DNA of 64,000 nucleotides from RPQJ01 sp963698735 (GCA_963698735.1 CAVOSA010000008.1:62001-126000); one strand, 5' to 3'. Shown: positions 42,236 to 51,346, counted from the first letter of the stretch. Notes: generated from the letters alone by a model not told the origin. Made by a program: numbers and translations.

Positions 42236-45076
42236 TCAGGGAATGGCCGTTCGCTCCCAGCCGCCATCAGCAGTGCGACGCAGTTCATGGGTCGGCCAGT
42301 AATTCTGGTCGAGCTTCAGCGTCGTGACCCCTGTCGTGCCATTCCAGGTCACTGTCTTGAGCCGCACCGACGAACGATCCTCGCGGCCACGCACGGCGGC
42401 GATGAAGGCATCGAGGTCCGGCGTCGGCCGGCCGTCCACTTCGACGATGCGGCGTCCGGCAAACAGGCCGTGGCGCGTCGCCGGCGACCCGTAGGCGAAA
42501 TAGGCGACGAAAACGCCTTCGGGCGGAATCCCACGCTGGATGGTCATCGCGCGATGCGGCGCGTGCAGCACGGCGCCCGACCAGAGCAGCATGCGGTCAA
42601 TGTCCCCGCCGTGCAGCGCCGCGGTGTCCACGTCCACGACCATTTCCGCGCCGTCGCGGAGTACGGTCAGCTGGACCCGCGGCAACTGGGTCGCCTGTTC
42701 CACTTCACGGAAGCGGTTCAGCGTGGCGCCGTTGACCGCCAGCAGCATGTCTCCTTCCTGCAGGACCCGGTCCGCACCGGACCCTGCCGCCACACGCGAG
42801 ACGGTGAGCACCTGGCGATGCGCCGGATTGCGCGCCTCGAACTTCGCGACCCATTGCGCCGGCAAGCCGAGCTTGCGCGCTGCCGAGATCGGCAAGGCTT
42901 CGAACTCCGTCTCGAGCGAATAGAGCGGGCGACCATCGCGGACGATGGCCACGGCCTCGAGCGCGAGTGACGCCGGCATGCCCCGGTTGACCTGCACGGA
43001 ATCGCGGGCGCCTTCCGTGGCGAAACTCGACCAGAGGGCGCGGACCCGGCCGTCCTTGCCGACGATCACGCCGTCGAAATCCGACGGCGCGTTCACGAGC
43101 GAGACGACTTCGAGGTTGGCGTCGCGGAACTGCAGCGTGCGCGACTGCGGGAAGTTGACGTCGTCCACCGTCGCGACGAACGTCGCGAGCGAACGCAACC
43201 GCGAGTCGGCGCCAAGGCCCACGACCGTCACCGGCTCGCCCGGCTCAAGCTCGCGCGCGTCGAATTTCGCGGCGCGGATCGGCGTGCCGTCGAGCGCGGC
43301 CGGGTCGAAAGACACCACGGACAGGTTGTGCAGCGGGTGCACGTACTCGACCTTGCCGGCAATCTCGACCGAGCCACCGAAAGTGATGCGGACATCGCCC
43401 GGCGCCACCGGCACCGTATTGCGATCGACGACCACGAGCCCGCGCCCGGCGTCCACGATGACGCCGGTGCCGTGGTAGTTGCGCTCGGTGATGCCGGCCA
43501 CTGAAAACGGCATGTCGAACGAGACCAGGACCAGCGAGGCTGCCAGTTCGTTCGCGTGCTTGTCCGTGCCGGAAGCGAATGTCGTGCGTGCCGGCGCCTG
43601 CGCCGCCGCCGCCGGGGCGGCCGCCAGTTCCTCGCACGGCCACAGCCCGTTGCTGTCGTCGCGGCGGCAGACCTTTGCCGGGAACCACGAGCGGTCCATG
43701 CGCATCACGCGCGTCTCGGAACCCTTCGGGTCTTCGAGTGTCGAGTAACGCAGCGTCGCCCGCTCACCCTGCGGCAGCGCGGCGATGGCCTCGCGGAATT
43801 CGCCCAGGTTGGTGACCGGTCTGCCGTTGACGCTGGAGATCACCGCGCCGCGCGGCACGCCGGCCGCGTTCAGCAGGTAGCCAGGGTTCGCGACGAACAC
43901 TCCCTGCACGGGCGCGTTGAAGTGGCGCGCCATCTGGTACGAGAGCGTGTGCACGACGGCGTCGCCGAATTCGAGGTACTCGGAAGGTGTGATGGCGTGC
44001 AGGTCGCCGACGGGCAGCGTCTGCTGCACGCGCTCGCCGCCGCGCTCGACCACGATGTCGACCGTGCCGCCGACCGAGCCGTCGAGAATTTCCTCGAGCG
44101 GCTGGAAGGTCGTCACCAGCTGGCCGTTGACGTGCGTCAGGATATCGCCAGGCTGCAGCTTGCCCGCAGTCGGCGATCCCGGCAGGACTTCATCCACGAC
44201 GAGCATGCCGGTCAGGTCGGGGCGCGCCTTGCGTGCCGCCTCTTGCGTCGCGGGTTGCAGGCCCAGCCGGACGAGCTCGTCGTACGGCGTGTAATTGAAT
44301 ACGGTCTGCAGCGTCCCGCGCGTGACGGGCTGGCCGCGCTGGATCAGTTGCAACGCCCGCTGCACCCGGCCGAGCGGTAGGTAGAAGCTCGACTGCGCGC
44401 CACTGCTGCCACCGGCATTCAGCGCGACCACTCGACCCTGGATGTCGAGCACCGGCGAACCGGACGAGCCGCCCGACGTGCCCGAGGCTGCCTGGATGTA
44501 GAACGTGTTGAAGTCGTTGTACTTGCCGACGCCGTATCCGGGTGCTTCGCGGTCGAGCCGCGCCAGCGTGCCGGCCAGGATCGAGAGCTGCTCACCGGCA
44601 TCGTTGCCGACCACGCGGATTTCGGTACCGATGCGCGCGCCGTCCGGATACAGCGGCAACGCGACCGGCTGGACGTACCTGAGCCGGGCCGGATCGTAAC
44701 GATAGATGCCGAAGTCGTGCACCGGGTCGCGGTAGACAGCGTGCAGTTCCACTTCCTCGCGGTTCTGGAACACGGCCGTGGCCACCACCGGGCCCGGCGT
44801 GACGACGTGACGATTGGTCAGGATCAGGCCGCGCTCGGCGTCGACCACGAATCCGGTCGCCTGGCTCGACTGGTTCCACTCCGTGTCGAACGCGCGGGCC
44901 TGGTCGATCTCGATGGTGACGACCGAGGGCGCAATGCGCTCGATTGTCCGGTCCCAGGCGGGGCTTTCGGCCGCCGCCGCATCGGCCAGTAACCCAAGCG
45001 CCAGCCAGGGCAGCAACAGGCCCGCAAGCGGCCGGCTCATGCCCGCGCGAAGGGTGTCAGCCAGGCGGGGGATCAC
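42236..45076 (-). CDS. large HtrA-type protease with two trypsin-like domains (Nma111/DEG7 architecture)
   Basis: Exported protein of 946 residues (GTG 45076; an ATG at 45040 is possible), far longer than DegP. The first trypsin-like domain has His90 (TNRHVV), Asp121 (PVHDFGIY) and Ser205 (GGSSGSPVLD). PDZ-like modules follow (DEVLPGSPTAGKLQPGDIL near 300; NPGYLLNAAGVPRGAVI near 400). A second protease-like domain (about 500-700) has GLVVVDRNTVPV and VEYVHPLHNLSVVSFDP but no Ser motif, then further PDZ-like repeats. The second-domain wording matches what I know of yeast Nma111 and plant DEG7. It is coupled to the kinase gene by a 4-base overlap. Confidence 0.87.
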   Translation of the reverse strand: MIPRLADTLRAGMSRPLAGLLLPWLALGLLADAAAAESPAWDRTIERIAPSVVTIEIDQARAFDTEWNQSSQATGFVVDAERGLILTNRHVVTPGPVVATAVFQNREEVELHAVYRDPVHDFGIYRYDPARLRYVQPVALPLYPDGARIGTEIRVVGNDAGEQLSILAGTLARLDREAPGYGVGKYNDFNTFYIQAASGTSGGSSGSPVLDIQGRVVALNAGGSSGAQSSFYLPLGRVQRALQLIQRGQPVTRGTLQTVFNYTPYDELVRLGLQPATQEAARKARPDLTGMLVVDEVLPGSPTAGKLQPGDILTHVNGQLVTTFQPLEEILDGSVGGTVDIVVERGGERVQQTLPVGDLHAITPSEYLEFGDAVVHTLSYQMARHFNAPVQGVFVANPGYLLNAAGVPRGAVISSVNGRPVTNLGEFREAIAALPQGERATLRYSTLEDPKGSETRVMRMDRSWFPAKVCRRDDSNGLWPCEELAAAPAAAAQAPARTTFASGTDKHANELAASLVLVSFDMPFSVAGITERNYHGTGVIVDAGRGLVVVDRNTVPVAPGDVRITFGGSVEIAGKVEYVHPLHNLSVVSFDPAALDGTPIRAAKFDARELEPGEPVTVVGLGADSRLRSLATFVATVDDVNFPQSRTLQFRDANLEVVSLVNAPSDFDGVIVGKDGRVRALWSSFATEGARDSVQVNRGMPASLALEAVAIVRDGRPLYSLETEFEALPISAARKLGLPAQWVAKFEARNPAHRQVLTVSRVAAGSGADRVLQEGDMLLAVNGATLNRFREVEQATQLPRVQLTVLRDGAEMVVDVDTAALHGGDIDRMLLWSGAVLHAPHRAMTIQRGIPPEGVFVAYFAYGSPATRHGLFAGRRIVEVDGRPTPDLDAFIAAVRGREDRSSVRLKTVTWNGTTGVTTLKLDQNYWPTHELRRTADGGWERTAIP

Positions 45077-46005
45077 AGTTCGCGGCCGTACGCCGCGCGG
45101 AAGCGCTGCTTGAATTCGTTCATGTCGAAGCGGTGGTTCTGGGTGCCGGAATGCGAAATCTTGATCGAGCCCATCAGTGAAGCGATTCGACCCGTGGTGT
45201 CCCAGTCAAGTTCATTCATGAGCCCGTAAATCAGGCCGGCACGGTATGCATCGCCGCAGCCAGTCGGGTCCTTGATCGCTTCGGGCTGCGCCGTGGGCAC
45301 CGCGTATTCCTTGCCATCCGCGTAGATGACGCTGCCCTCGGCACCCTTGGTGACGATGTACGCACGCACTTTCTGCGCAGTCTCCCGTGCGCTCCAACCG
45401 GTACGTTCCTGCAGCATCTGACCTTCGTAGTCGTTGACGGCCACCCAGGTCGCCTTGCCGATGAAATCGCGCAGTTCCTCGCCATTGAACATCGGCAGGC
45501 CCTGGCCCGGATCGAACAGCCACGGAATGCCCGCGGCGGCGAACTGCGCGGCGTGCGCGATCATGCCGTCGCGACCGTCCGGGGCGACCACGCCTAGTGT
45601 GACGCCTGCCGTGGTCGGCACGGCATTCAGGTGCGACTGCGTCATCGCGCCGGGGTGGAACGCGGTGATCTGGTTGTCGTCGAGGTCGGTCGTGATGAAC
45701 GCCTGCGCGGTGAATTCATCGTCGAGCTCCCGCACGTAGTCGAGGCTGACGCCGCAGGCCTTGAGCCAGCGCCGGTACGGCTCGAAGTCATGGCCGACCG
45801 TGCCCATCGGTTCGCCCTTCTCGCCGAGCAGCCGCAGGTTGTAGGCGATGTTGCCGGCGCAGCCGCCGAAATTGCGCCGCATGCTGGGGACCAGGAACGA
45901 CACGTTCAGCATGTGGATGCGGTCGGCGAGGATCTGCTCGCGGAAGCGTCCCTGGAAGACCATGACCGTGTCGAAGGCGAGCGAACCACAGACTAGAGCT
46001 GTCAT
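45073..46005 (-). CDS. PfkB-family sugar/nucleoside kinase (adenosine-kinase-like)
   Basis: Ribokinase-fold kinase of 310 residues. Signature 2 with the catalytic Asp is DPTGCGDAYRAG; the N-terminal NFGGCAGNIAYNL matches signature 1. Its closest remembered relatives in Gammaproteobacteria are annotated as adenosine kinases or carbohydrate kinases; the substrate is not determined. The stop overlaps the HtrA-like gene. No Shine-Dalgarno is seen before ATG 46005. Confidence 0.88.
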   Translation of the reverse strand: MTALVCGSLAFDTVMVFQGRFREQILADRIHMLNVSFLVPSMRRNFGGCAGNIAYNLRLLGEKGEPMGTVGHDFEPYRRWLKACGVSLDYVRELDDEFTAQAFITTDLDDNQITAFHPGAMTQSHLNAVPTTAGVTLGVVAPDGRDGMIAHAAQFAAAGIPWLFDPGQGLPMFNGEELRDFIGKATWVAVNDYEGQMLQERTGWSARETAQKVRAYIVTKGAEGSVIYADGKEYAVPTAQPEAIKDPTGCGDAYRAGLIYGLMNELDWDTTGRIASLMGSIKISHSGTQNHRFDMNEFKQRFRAAYGREL

Positions 46006-46068
46006 AGGAGGGGCTAGAGGTTAGGGGTTAGTCGGAACCGGGCGCGCACCCGATCGCTGCAGCTTGAA

Positions 46069-46452
46069 TCAGAACAGGCGGTCCCAGAGGATGAGGCTCC
46101 AGGTCGAGAATAGCAGCACCAGGCCGAAGAAGACCGCGGCCGATCCGACGTCCTTGGCGAATCCGGACAAGGGGTGCCGCTCCACACCGATCCGGTCCAC
46201 CACGACCTCGATGCCGGTATTCAGCAGTTCCACGATCAACAGGATCAACACGCTTCCTACCAGCAGCGCCCGCTCGACCGCGTTCCGGCCCAGCCAGAGA
46301 GCAATTGGCAGCAGCAGGCAGGCCAGCCAGAATTCCTGGCGGAAAGCTGCTTCGCTGCGGTAGCACTGCTGGATTCCACGCATCGAGTTCAGCGTCGCGA
46401 GCCAGAGCCTGTGCAGGCCGGTCGGTCGGGCGCCTTCGCGCAGATCCTTCAT
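46069..46452 (-). CDS. dgkA: diacylglycerol kinase
   Basis: Small trimeric inner-membrane kinase that returns diacylglycerol to phosphatidate. ATG 46452 gives 127 residues with three membrane segments. EAAFRQEF and ELLNTGIEVVVDRIG are the family signatures with the catalytic Glu. The ATG overlaps the gcvPB stop (ATGA), so it is the last gene of the glycine-cleavage operon. Confidence 0.94.
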   Translation of the reverse strand: MKDLREGARPTGLHRLWLATLNSMRGIQQCYRSEAAFRQEFWLACLLLPIALWLGRNAVERALLVGSVLILLIVELLNTGIEVVVDRIGVERHPLSGFAKDVGSAAVFFGLVLLFSTWSLILWDRLF

Positions 46453-47912
46453 GCAGCCTTCCAGGTCAGGTCGAGCTGTTTCGCAGCACGCACGTCGTCG
46501 AGGCGGCGTACCGGCAGCGTCCACGGTGCGCCCTTGAGCTTGTCGGGCTCGGTTTCTGCCTCGCGGCGGATCGCAATCATCGCCTCGACGAACGCATCGA
46601 GCTCTTCCTTCGACTCGGTCTCGGTCGGCTCGATGAGCAGGCACTCGGGCACGAGCAACGGGAAGTAGGTCGTCGGCGCATGGAAGCCGTAATCGAGCAG
46701 CCGTTTCGCAAAGTCCATCGCGTTGGTGCCCCACTCCCGGGCCTCGTGGCGCAGCGTGACGATGAACTCGTGGCTGGCCCTGCGGTCCGGGTACGCGAGT
46801 TCGAAACCGGCGGCCTGCAGCCGCGCCGCAAGATAATTCGAGTTCAGCGTCGCGAACTCCGACACGCGCTGCATGCCGTCGCGGCCGAGCATGCGCATGT
46901 AGATGTACGCACGCAGCAGCACCCCGGTGTTGCCCATGAAGTTCGAGAGCCGGCCGATGGTCTGGGGCAGGTCTTTCTCATCGAGCCAGCGGTAGCGGTC
47001 ACCGTCCCGGCCGACGATCGGCACCGGCATGAACGGCAGCAGCCGTTCGCTGACGCCCACGGCGCCCGAACCCGGCCCGCCGCCGCCGTGCGGCGTCGAG
47101 AAGGTCTTGTGCAGGTTCATGTGGATGACGTCGAAACCCATGTCGCCTGGGCGCACCTTGCCGAGGATCGCGTTGAGGTTGGCCCCGTCGTAATACAGCA
47201 GACCGCCAGCCTCGTGCACGATCCGGCGCACTTCCCCGATGTGGCGCTCGAACACGCCGATCGTAGACGGGTTGGTCAGCATGATCCCAGCGGTCTGCGG
47301 GCCGACCGCCGACTGCAGCGAGTCGAGGTCGATGTCGCCGTTCGGCAGCGTCGGGATCTCCTTCACCGTGCAGCCGCACATCGTCGCTGTCGCAGGGTTC
47401 GTGCCGTGCGCAGCGTCCGGCACGATGATCTCGACGCGGGCCAGGTCCTTGCGGGCCTTGTGGTACGCGCGAATCATGGCCACGCCAGCGAACTCGCCCT
47501 GTGCACCCGCCATCGGCGTGAGCGAAACGCCGCGCATGCCGGTCACTTCCATCAGCATCTCCTGCAGCTCGAACAGGATCTGCAGGATGCCCTGCCCCGT
47601 CGATTCCGGCGCAAGCGGATGCCGGTTGAGCAACTCGGGCAGCATCGCGTACTGGTTACACGCCTTCGGGTTGTACTTCATCGTGCACGACCCGAGCGGG
47701 TAGAAGTGCGTGTCGATGGAGAAGTTGAGCTGCGACAGGCGCGTGAAGTGACGCACCGCCTGGAGCTCCGACACCTCAGGCAGCAACGGCGCGCTGGCAC
47801 GGCGCAGTGCTGCAGGAATCGGCGCCTCGACAGGCGCTTGCGGGTACTGCGCGTCGGCGCTGCGTCCGGGCGCGGAGTGCTCGAATATCAGCTTTTCGTG
47901 CATGGCATTCAT
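46449..47912 (-). CDS. gcvPB: glycine dehydrogenase (decarboxylating) subunit 2
   Basis: PLP-carrying half of the split P-protein, which decarboxylates glycine and passes the aminomethyl group to lipoyl-GcvH. It has 487 residues (ATG 47912; ATG 47903 possible). The PLP lysine is in HMNLHKTFSTPHGGGGPG, and THFYPLGSCTMKYNPK is conserved. It lies 8 bases after gcvPA. E. coli uses one fused gcvP gene. Confidence 0.96.
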   Translation of the reverse strand: MNAMHEKLIFEHSAPGRSADAQYPQAPVEAPIPAALRRASAPLLPEVSELQAVRHFTRLSQLNFSIDTHFYPLGSCTMKYNPKACNQYAMLPELLNRHPLAPESTGQGILQILFELQEMLMEVTGMRGVSLTPMAGAQGEFAGVAMIRAYHKARKDLARVEIIVPDAAHGTNPATATMCGCTVKEIPTLPNGDIDLDSLQSAVGPQTAGIMLTNPSTIGVFERHIGEVRRIVHEAGGLLYYDGANLNAILGKVRPGDMGFDVIHMNLHKTFSTPHGGGGPGSGAVGVSERLLPFMPVPIVGRDGDRYRWLDEKDLPQTIGRLSNFMGNTGVLLRAYIYMRMLGRDGMQRVSEFATLNSNYLAARLQAAGFELAYPDRRASHEFIVTLRHEAREWGTNAMDFAKRLLDYGFHAPTTYFPLLVPECLLIEPTETESKEELDAFVEAMIAIRREAETEPDKLKGAPWTLPVRRLDDVRAAKQLDLTWKAA

Positions 47913-47920
47913 TCCTGGGC

Positions 47921-49297
47921 TCAGGCCGCAGCTGCGGAGCTGCGCATCGTCTCAGCGAGCGCCTGCGCATAGGTGTCGATGTCCGCGAGCGTGCGGGTTT
48001 CGGTGGCGCACACCAGCAGTGCAGCCCCGAGCGACGGGTACCGCGCGGAAATGTCCGCGCCGCCGACGATGCCGCGACGCGCGAGCGCCTCGAGCACCGG
48101 CTTGACCGGGCGATCGAGCAGCAGCACCGCCTCGTGGAACCGCGGACGGTCGAACGCAAGCCGCACGCCGGGCACGCGCGTCAGCGCATCCACCAGCTGC
48201 TGCGTTCGCAGAATCGACGTCGCTGCCACCTGCGCAAGGCCCTTGGCCCCGAGCAGCGACATGTAGATCGTCGCGGCCGTCACCAGCAGGCCCTGGTTGG
48301 TGCAGATGTTGGAGGTTGCCTTGCTGCGGCGGATGTGCTGTTCGCGGGCCTGCAGCGTGAGCGTGAAGCCCGTCTTGCCGTCGAGATCGAGCGTGCGGCC
48401 GATGATGCGGCCCGGCATCTGGCGCACGTGTTCCGTGCGCGTCGCCATGAAGCCGAAGTACGGACCGCCCGACGATAGCGGCACGCCGAGCGGCTGGCCG
48501 TCGCCAATGGCGATGTCGGCACCGAGTTTGCCCCACTGGCCTGGCGGCTTCAGCACGGCGAGCGAGGTCGGGTTGACCACGCCGATCATCAGCGCGTTGT
48601 TGGCATGCGCCCAATCGGTCACGGCATCGACGTCCTCGAGTGTGCCGAAGAAATTCGGCTGCTGCAGCACCACGGCCGTGATGTCCTGGCCGCTGTAGGG
48701 TTCGAGCGCCGAGACCAGTGTCTGTCCGCCCCTCTGGTCGTACGGCAGCAGCTCGAACGCGATGTTCTGGTTGCCGGCGACGACCTGAGTCACGTCGCGG
48801 TACGTCGGGTTGAGCGCCACGGGCAGCAGGATGCGCTGCGACTTCGACTTGCGATTGGCGCGCACGGCCATCAGGCAGGCTTCAGCGAGACCCGAGGCGC
48901 CGTCGTAGAGCGACGCATTCGAGATGTCGAGCCCGGTCAGGCTCGCCATCATCGTCTGGTACTCGTACAACAGCTGCAGCGTGCCCTGGCTCGCTTCGGC
49001 CTGGTACGGCGTGTACGCGCTGTAGAACTCACCCCGCGTCACGATCGACCACACCGCGGCAGGAATGTGGTGCTCGTACGCACCCGCGCCAATGAAGTTG
49101 AGCGGCCGGCCGTCGCGCGCGGCGAAGTCCGACATCAGGCGGCCGACCTCCATCTCGGAGAGGGCCGGCGGCACGCCCGGCAAGCCGGCGCAGCGCAGGT
49201 CGGCCGGGATTTCCTCGAACAGTGCGTCGGTGTCGGCAGCGCCGATCGTATCGAGCATCGCCCGGACGTCGGCTTGCGTGTGCGGGATGAAAGGCAT
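47921..49297 (-). CDS. gcvPA: glycine dehydrogenase (decarboxylating) subunit 1
   Basis: N-terminal half of the split P-protein, partner of GcvPB. ATG 49297 has AGGAGG upstream and gives 458 residues, starting FIPHTQADVRAML. SLYDGASGLAEA, VVLQQPNFFGTLED and TSNICTNQGL are family stretches. The longer open frame upstream runs into gcvH in another frame and is not coding. Confidence 0.96.
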   Translation of the reverse strand: MPFIPHTQADVRAMLDTIGAADTDALFEEIPADLRCAGLPGVPPALSEMEVGRLMSDFAARDGRPLNFIGAGAYEHHIPAAVWSIVTRGEFYSAYTPYQAEASQGTLQLLYEYQTMMASLTGLDISNASLYDGASGLAEACLMAVRANRKSKSQRILLPVALNPTYRDVTQVVAGNQNIAFELLPYDQRGGQTLVSALEPYSGQDITAVVLQQPNFFGTLEDVDAVTDWAHANNALMIGVVNPTSLAVLKPPGQWGKLGADIAIGDGQPLGVPLSSGGPYFGFMATRTEHVRQMPGRIIGRTLDLDGKTGFTLTLQAREQHIRRSKATSNICTNQGLLVTAATIYMSLLGAKGLAQVAATSILRTQQLVDALTRVPGVRLAFDRPRFHEAVLLLDRPVKPVLEALARRGIVGGADISARYPSLGAALLVCATETRTLADIDTYAQALAETMRSSAAAA

Positions 49298-49317
49298 GTC
49301 GCCTCCTCCGTGGTACT

Positions 49318-49713
49318 TCAGTGCGTTTCGGCAGCGAGGGCGGCCGCGTAGGCCTTGGCGTCGAGCATCGACGCGAACTGGGCCTTGTCGTCCGGGCGCA
49401 CGCGCATGATCCAGCCAGCGCCGTAGGGATCCTGGTTGATGAGTTCCGGCTGGCCGCCGAGATCGGCATTGCCGGCGACGACTTCGCCGCTGACGGGGCT
49501 GTAGACGTCCGATGCGGCCTTCACCGACTCGACGACCGCGCAGGCTTCGCCCGCATTCACGTGACGGCCCGGTTCCGGCGCCTCCACGAACACGAGATCG
49601 CCGAGCGCCTGCTGCGCGTGGTCGGAGATGCCGATCGTGATCGTGCCGTCGGACTCGAGGCGTGCCCACTCGTGCGACTTGAGGAAGCGAAGGTCGGCGG
49701 GAACGTTGCTCAT
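49318..49713 (-). CDS. gcvH: glycine cleavage system H protein
   Basis: Lipoyl-carrier of the glycine cleavage system. It has 131 residues from ATG 49713. The lipoylated lysine is in VVESVKAASDVYSP, the standard H-protein motif. It depends on LipA/LipB encoded at 5535-7218. It lies between gcvT (55 bases upstream) and gcvPA (20 bases downstream). Confidence 0.97.
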   Translation of the reverse strand: MSNVPADLRFLKSHEWARLESDGTITIGISDHAQQALGDLVFVEAPEPGRHVNAGEACAVVESVKAASDVYSPVSGEVVAGNADLGGQPELINQDPYGAGWIMRVRPDDKAQFASMLDAKAYAAALAAETH

Positions 49714-49768
49714 GGATGCTCTCCGGAATTGCCTGCAGGTAAAGGTGATGGATTGGAATCCGATGACG

Positions 49769-50861
49769 TTACAGCGCGATGGCGACCTTGCCGTTGCGCA
49801 CGAACGGCGGGCGCACGACGCGGGCTGCGACGAGCTTGCCGCGGATCTCGACTTCGCAGCGGTCACCGGTCTTTGCCGGCACGCGCGCCAGGCCAATCGA
49901 TCGCTGCAACGTGGGCGAGAACGTTCCGCTGGTGACCTCGCCTTCGCCGACGGCAGGCACGATCACCTTCTGGTGCGAGCGCAGCACGGCGCGATCCTCG
50001 ACCAGCAGGCCGACGAGCTTGGGAGTGTTGCCGCTCGTCTTCTGCGCCGCCAGCGCGCCGCGGCCAATGAAATCGCGGTCCTGCGGCTCCCACGCGATCG
50101 TCCAGCCAAGGCCGGACTCGAGCGGCGACGTCGTCTCGTCCATGTCGTTGCCGTAGAGGTTCATGCCGGCCTCGAGACGCAGCGTGTCGCGCGCGCCGAG
50201 TCCGCACGGGGCTACACCCGCAATGCGCAGACCCTGCCACAGCGCAGCGGCGTGTCCGGCAGGCAGCATGATTTCGAACCCGTCCTCGCCGGTGTAACCC
50301 GTTCGTGCGATGAAGAGGCTGCCGGCGTCGATGCCGAAGAACGGCTCGATCTCGAGCGCACGTTTCGCAATCGCCGGTTCAATGACGCTGGCGGCCTTGG
50401 CCCGCGCGTTGGGGCCCTGCACGGCGATCATCGCGAGTTCGGTGCGCGGCTCGACCGCGACACCGTAGCCGGCGGCGACCTGGCGCAACCACTCGATGTC
50501 CTTGTCGCGCGTACCGGCGTTCACGACCATGCGATACCAGTGGTCGTCCATGTAGTAGACGATCAGGTCGTCGATCACGCCGCCGTGGTCCCGCAGCATG
50601 CAGGAGTACAGCGCCTTGCCGGGCTGCGTCAGCTTCGCGACGTCGTTCGCGAGCAGGCGGCGCAGGTAGTCGCGCACGCGGTCGCCGCGCAGGTCGACCA
50701 CGCACATGTGCGAGACGTCGAACATGCCGGCGTCGCGGCGCACGGCGTGGTGCTCCTCGATCTGCGAGCCATAGTTGACGGGCATGTCCCAGCCACCGAA
50801 GTCGACGGTGCGGGCCCCGGCCGCGACGTGGGTGTCGAAAGAGCGGTGTGCGCAATGCCAT
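49769..50861 (-). CDS. gcvT: aminomethyltransferase (T protein), frameshifted near the N terminus
   Basis: Transfers the methylene group from aminomethyl-lipoyl GcvH to tetrahydrofolate. The natural start ATG 50861 reads MALRTPLF and then leaves the family frame. The next frame continues FDTHVAAGARTVDFGGWDMPVNYGSQ and stays intact to the stop. One extra A in the run 50838-50840 (T on the coding strand) explains the shift; corrected length is about 363 residues. Without correction, translation could only start at ATG 50785 and would lack the conserved N terminus. MFDVSHM and ARTGYTGEDGFEI are typical. It is the first gene of the gcvT-H-PA-PB-dgkA operon. Confidence 0.9.
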
Positions 50862-50900
50862 GTTCTACTTCATCCGTCACGGCTTCGCCGTTTCAAGACC

Positions 50901-50942
50901 AAAAAAAAGGGCGGCAAGCCGCTCGAAAACGACCTGCCGCCC
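50901..50942 (-). terminator. riboswitch expression platform: intrinsic terminator
   Basis: On the minus strand GGGCGGCA (50942-50935) pairs with TGCCGCCC (50916-50909) and a run of eight T follows (50908-50901). It sits between the second glycine aptamer and gcvT. The 5' arm of the hairpin is immediately downstream of the GGACAGAG end of the aptamer, so ligand binding could disfavour termination (an ON switch). Confidence 0.85.
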
Positions 50943-51125
50943 CTCTGTCCTTTGACCTGAGAGATCGGGAACCGGCCTCAGGCCGATGCCGCACCCCTTC
51001 GGTGGGTCCGCGACTGAGGCGGGCCGCTCTCCAGAGCCCATCAGGTGCTGCCGTTGTTTTGCCTGAGCGTTTCCGGGCGGGTTGCGCCTTCGGCGGGCCT
51101 TCTGGGCCACTCTTCGGACAGACCT
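50940..51125 (-). ncRNA. tandem glycine riboswitch
   Basis: Two glycine aptamers in series, read on the minus strand. The first (about 51120-51050) has CCGAAGGCGCAA and CGCTCAGGCAAAA. The second (about 51035-50940) has GGAGAG, CACCGAAGGGG, CTCTCAGGTCAAAGGACAGAG. These are the consensus blocks of the gcvT motif. It controls the glycine cleavage operon that follows. Confidence 0.95.
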
Positions 51126-51256
51126 TGCGATGGGTCTGCGGATTTTACCCCACCCGCCAGACCCGAGCCACCGCGCCGTTGCCGCAATGCCCACGTCCCG
51201 GTCATGTGGGGGGCGGGTCTGGCGTAAGGGCGCTTGCCAAGCCCCCCTCGGGGACC

Positions 51257-51320
51257 GGAACATCTCGCCCCTCTTGCCCCCTCTCCCGCGTTCGCCGAAG
51301 AGGGTTGGGGTGAGGGTTCT
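51257..51320. repeat. REP-like palindromic sequence
   Basis: CTCGCCCCTC, CCCCCTCTCCCGCG and GAAGAGGGTTGGGGTGAGGG follow one another. On the reverse strand this reads CCCTCACCCCAACCCTCTTC, the common proteobacterial intergenic palindrome. The same CTCGCCCCTC occurs at 19813-19822. It lies between the glycine riboswitch and the DUF885 gene. Confidence 0.55.
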
Positions 51321-51326
51321 GTTCTT

Positions 51327-51338
51327 CTCTATATAGAG
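51327..51338. promoter_or_regulatory. palindromic TATATA element between the gcv riboswitch and the DUF885 gene
   Basis: CTCTATATAGAG is a perfect 12-base palindrome. As a -10 on the plus strand it puts the start 3-5 bases before ATG 51347. On the minus strand it would start a transcript that passes through the REP-like sequence into the glycine riboswitch. AGAGGT at its edge could also act as the ribosome-binding site. Confidence 0.4.
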
Positions 51339-51346
51339 GTCATCGC

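Noticed and set aside
40625..42970. 781-codon plus-strand open frame opposite the decarboxylase, sua5 and HtrA-like genes
   Set aside because: It crosses three well-supported minus-strand genes and shows no domain; it is a composition artefact.
46016..46031. Telomere-like GGTTAG repeats upstream of the PfkB kinase gene
   Set aside because: Only two degenerate units in a 63-base gap; too short to be meaningful.
46305..47972. 555-codon plus-strand open frame opposite gcvPB
   Set aside because: Antisense shadow; GcvPB on the other strand has its PLP motif and full length.
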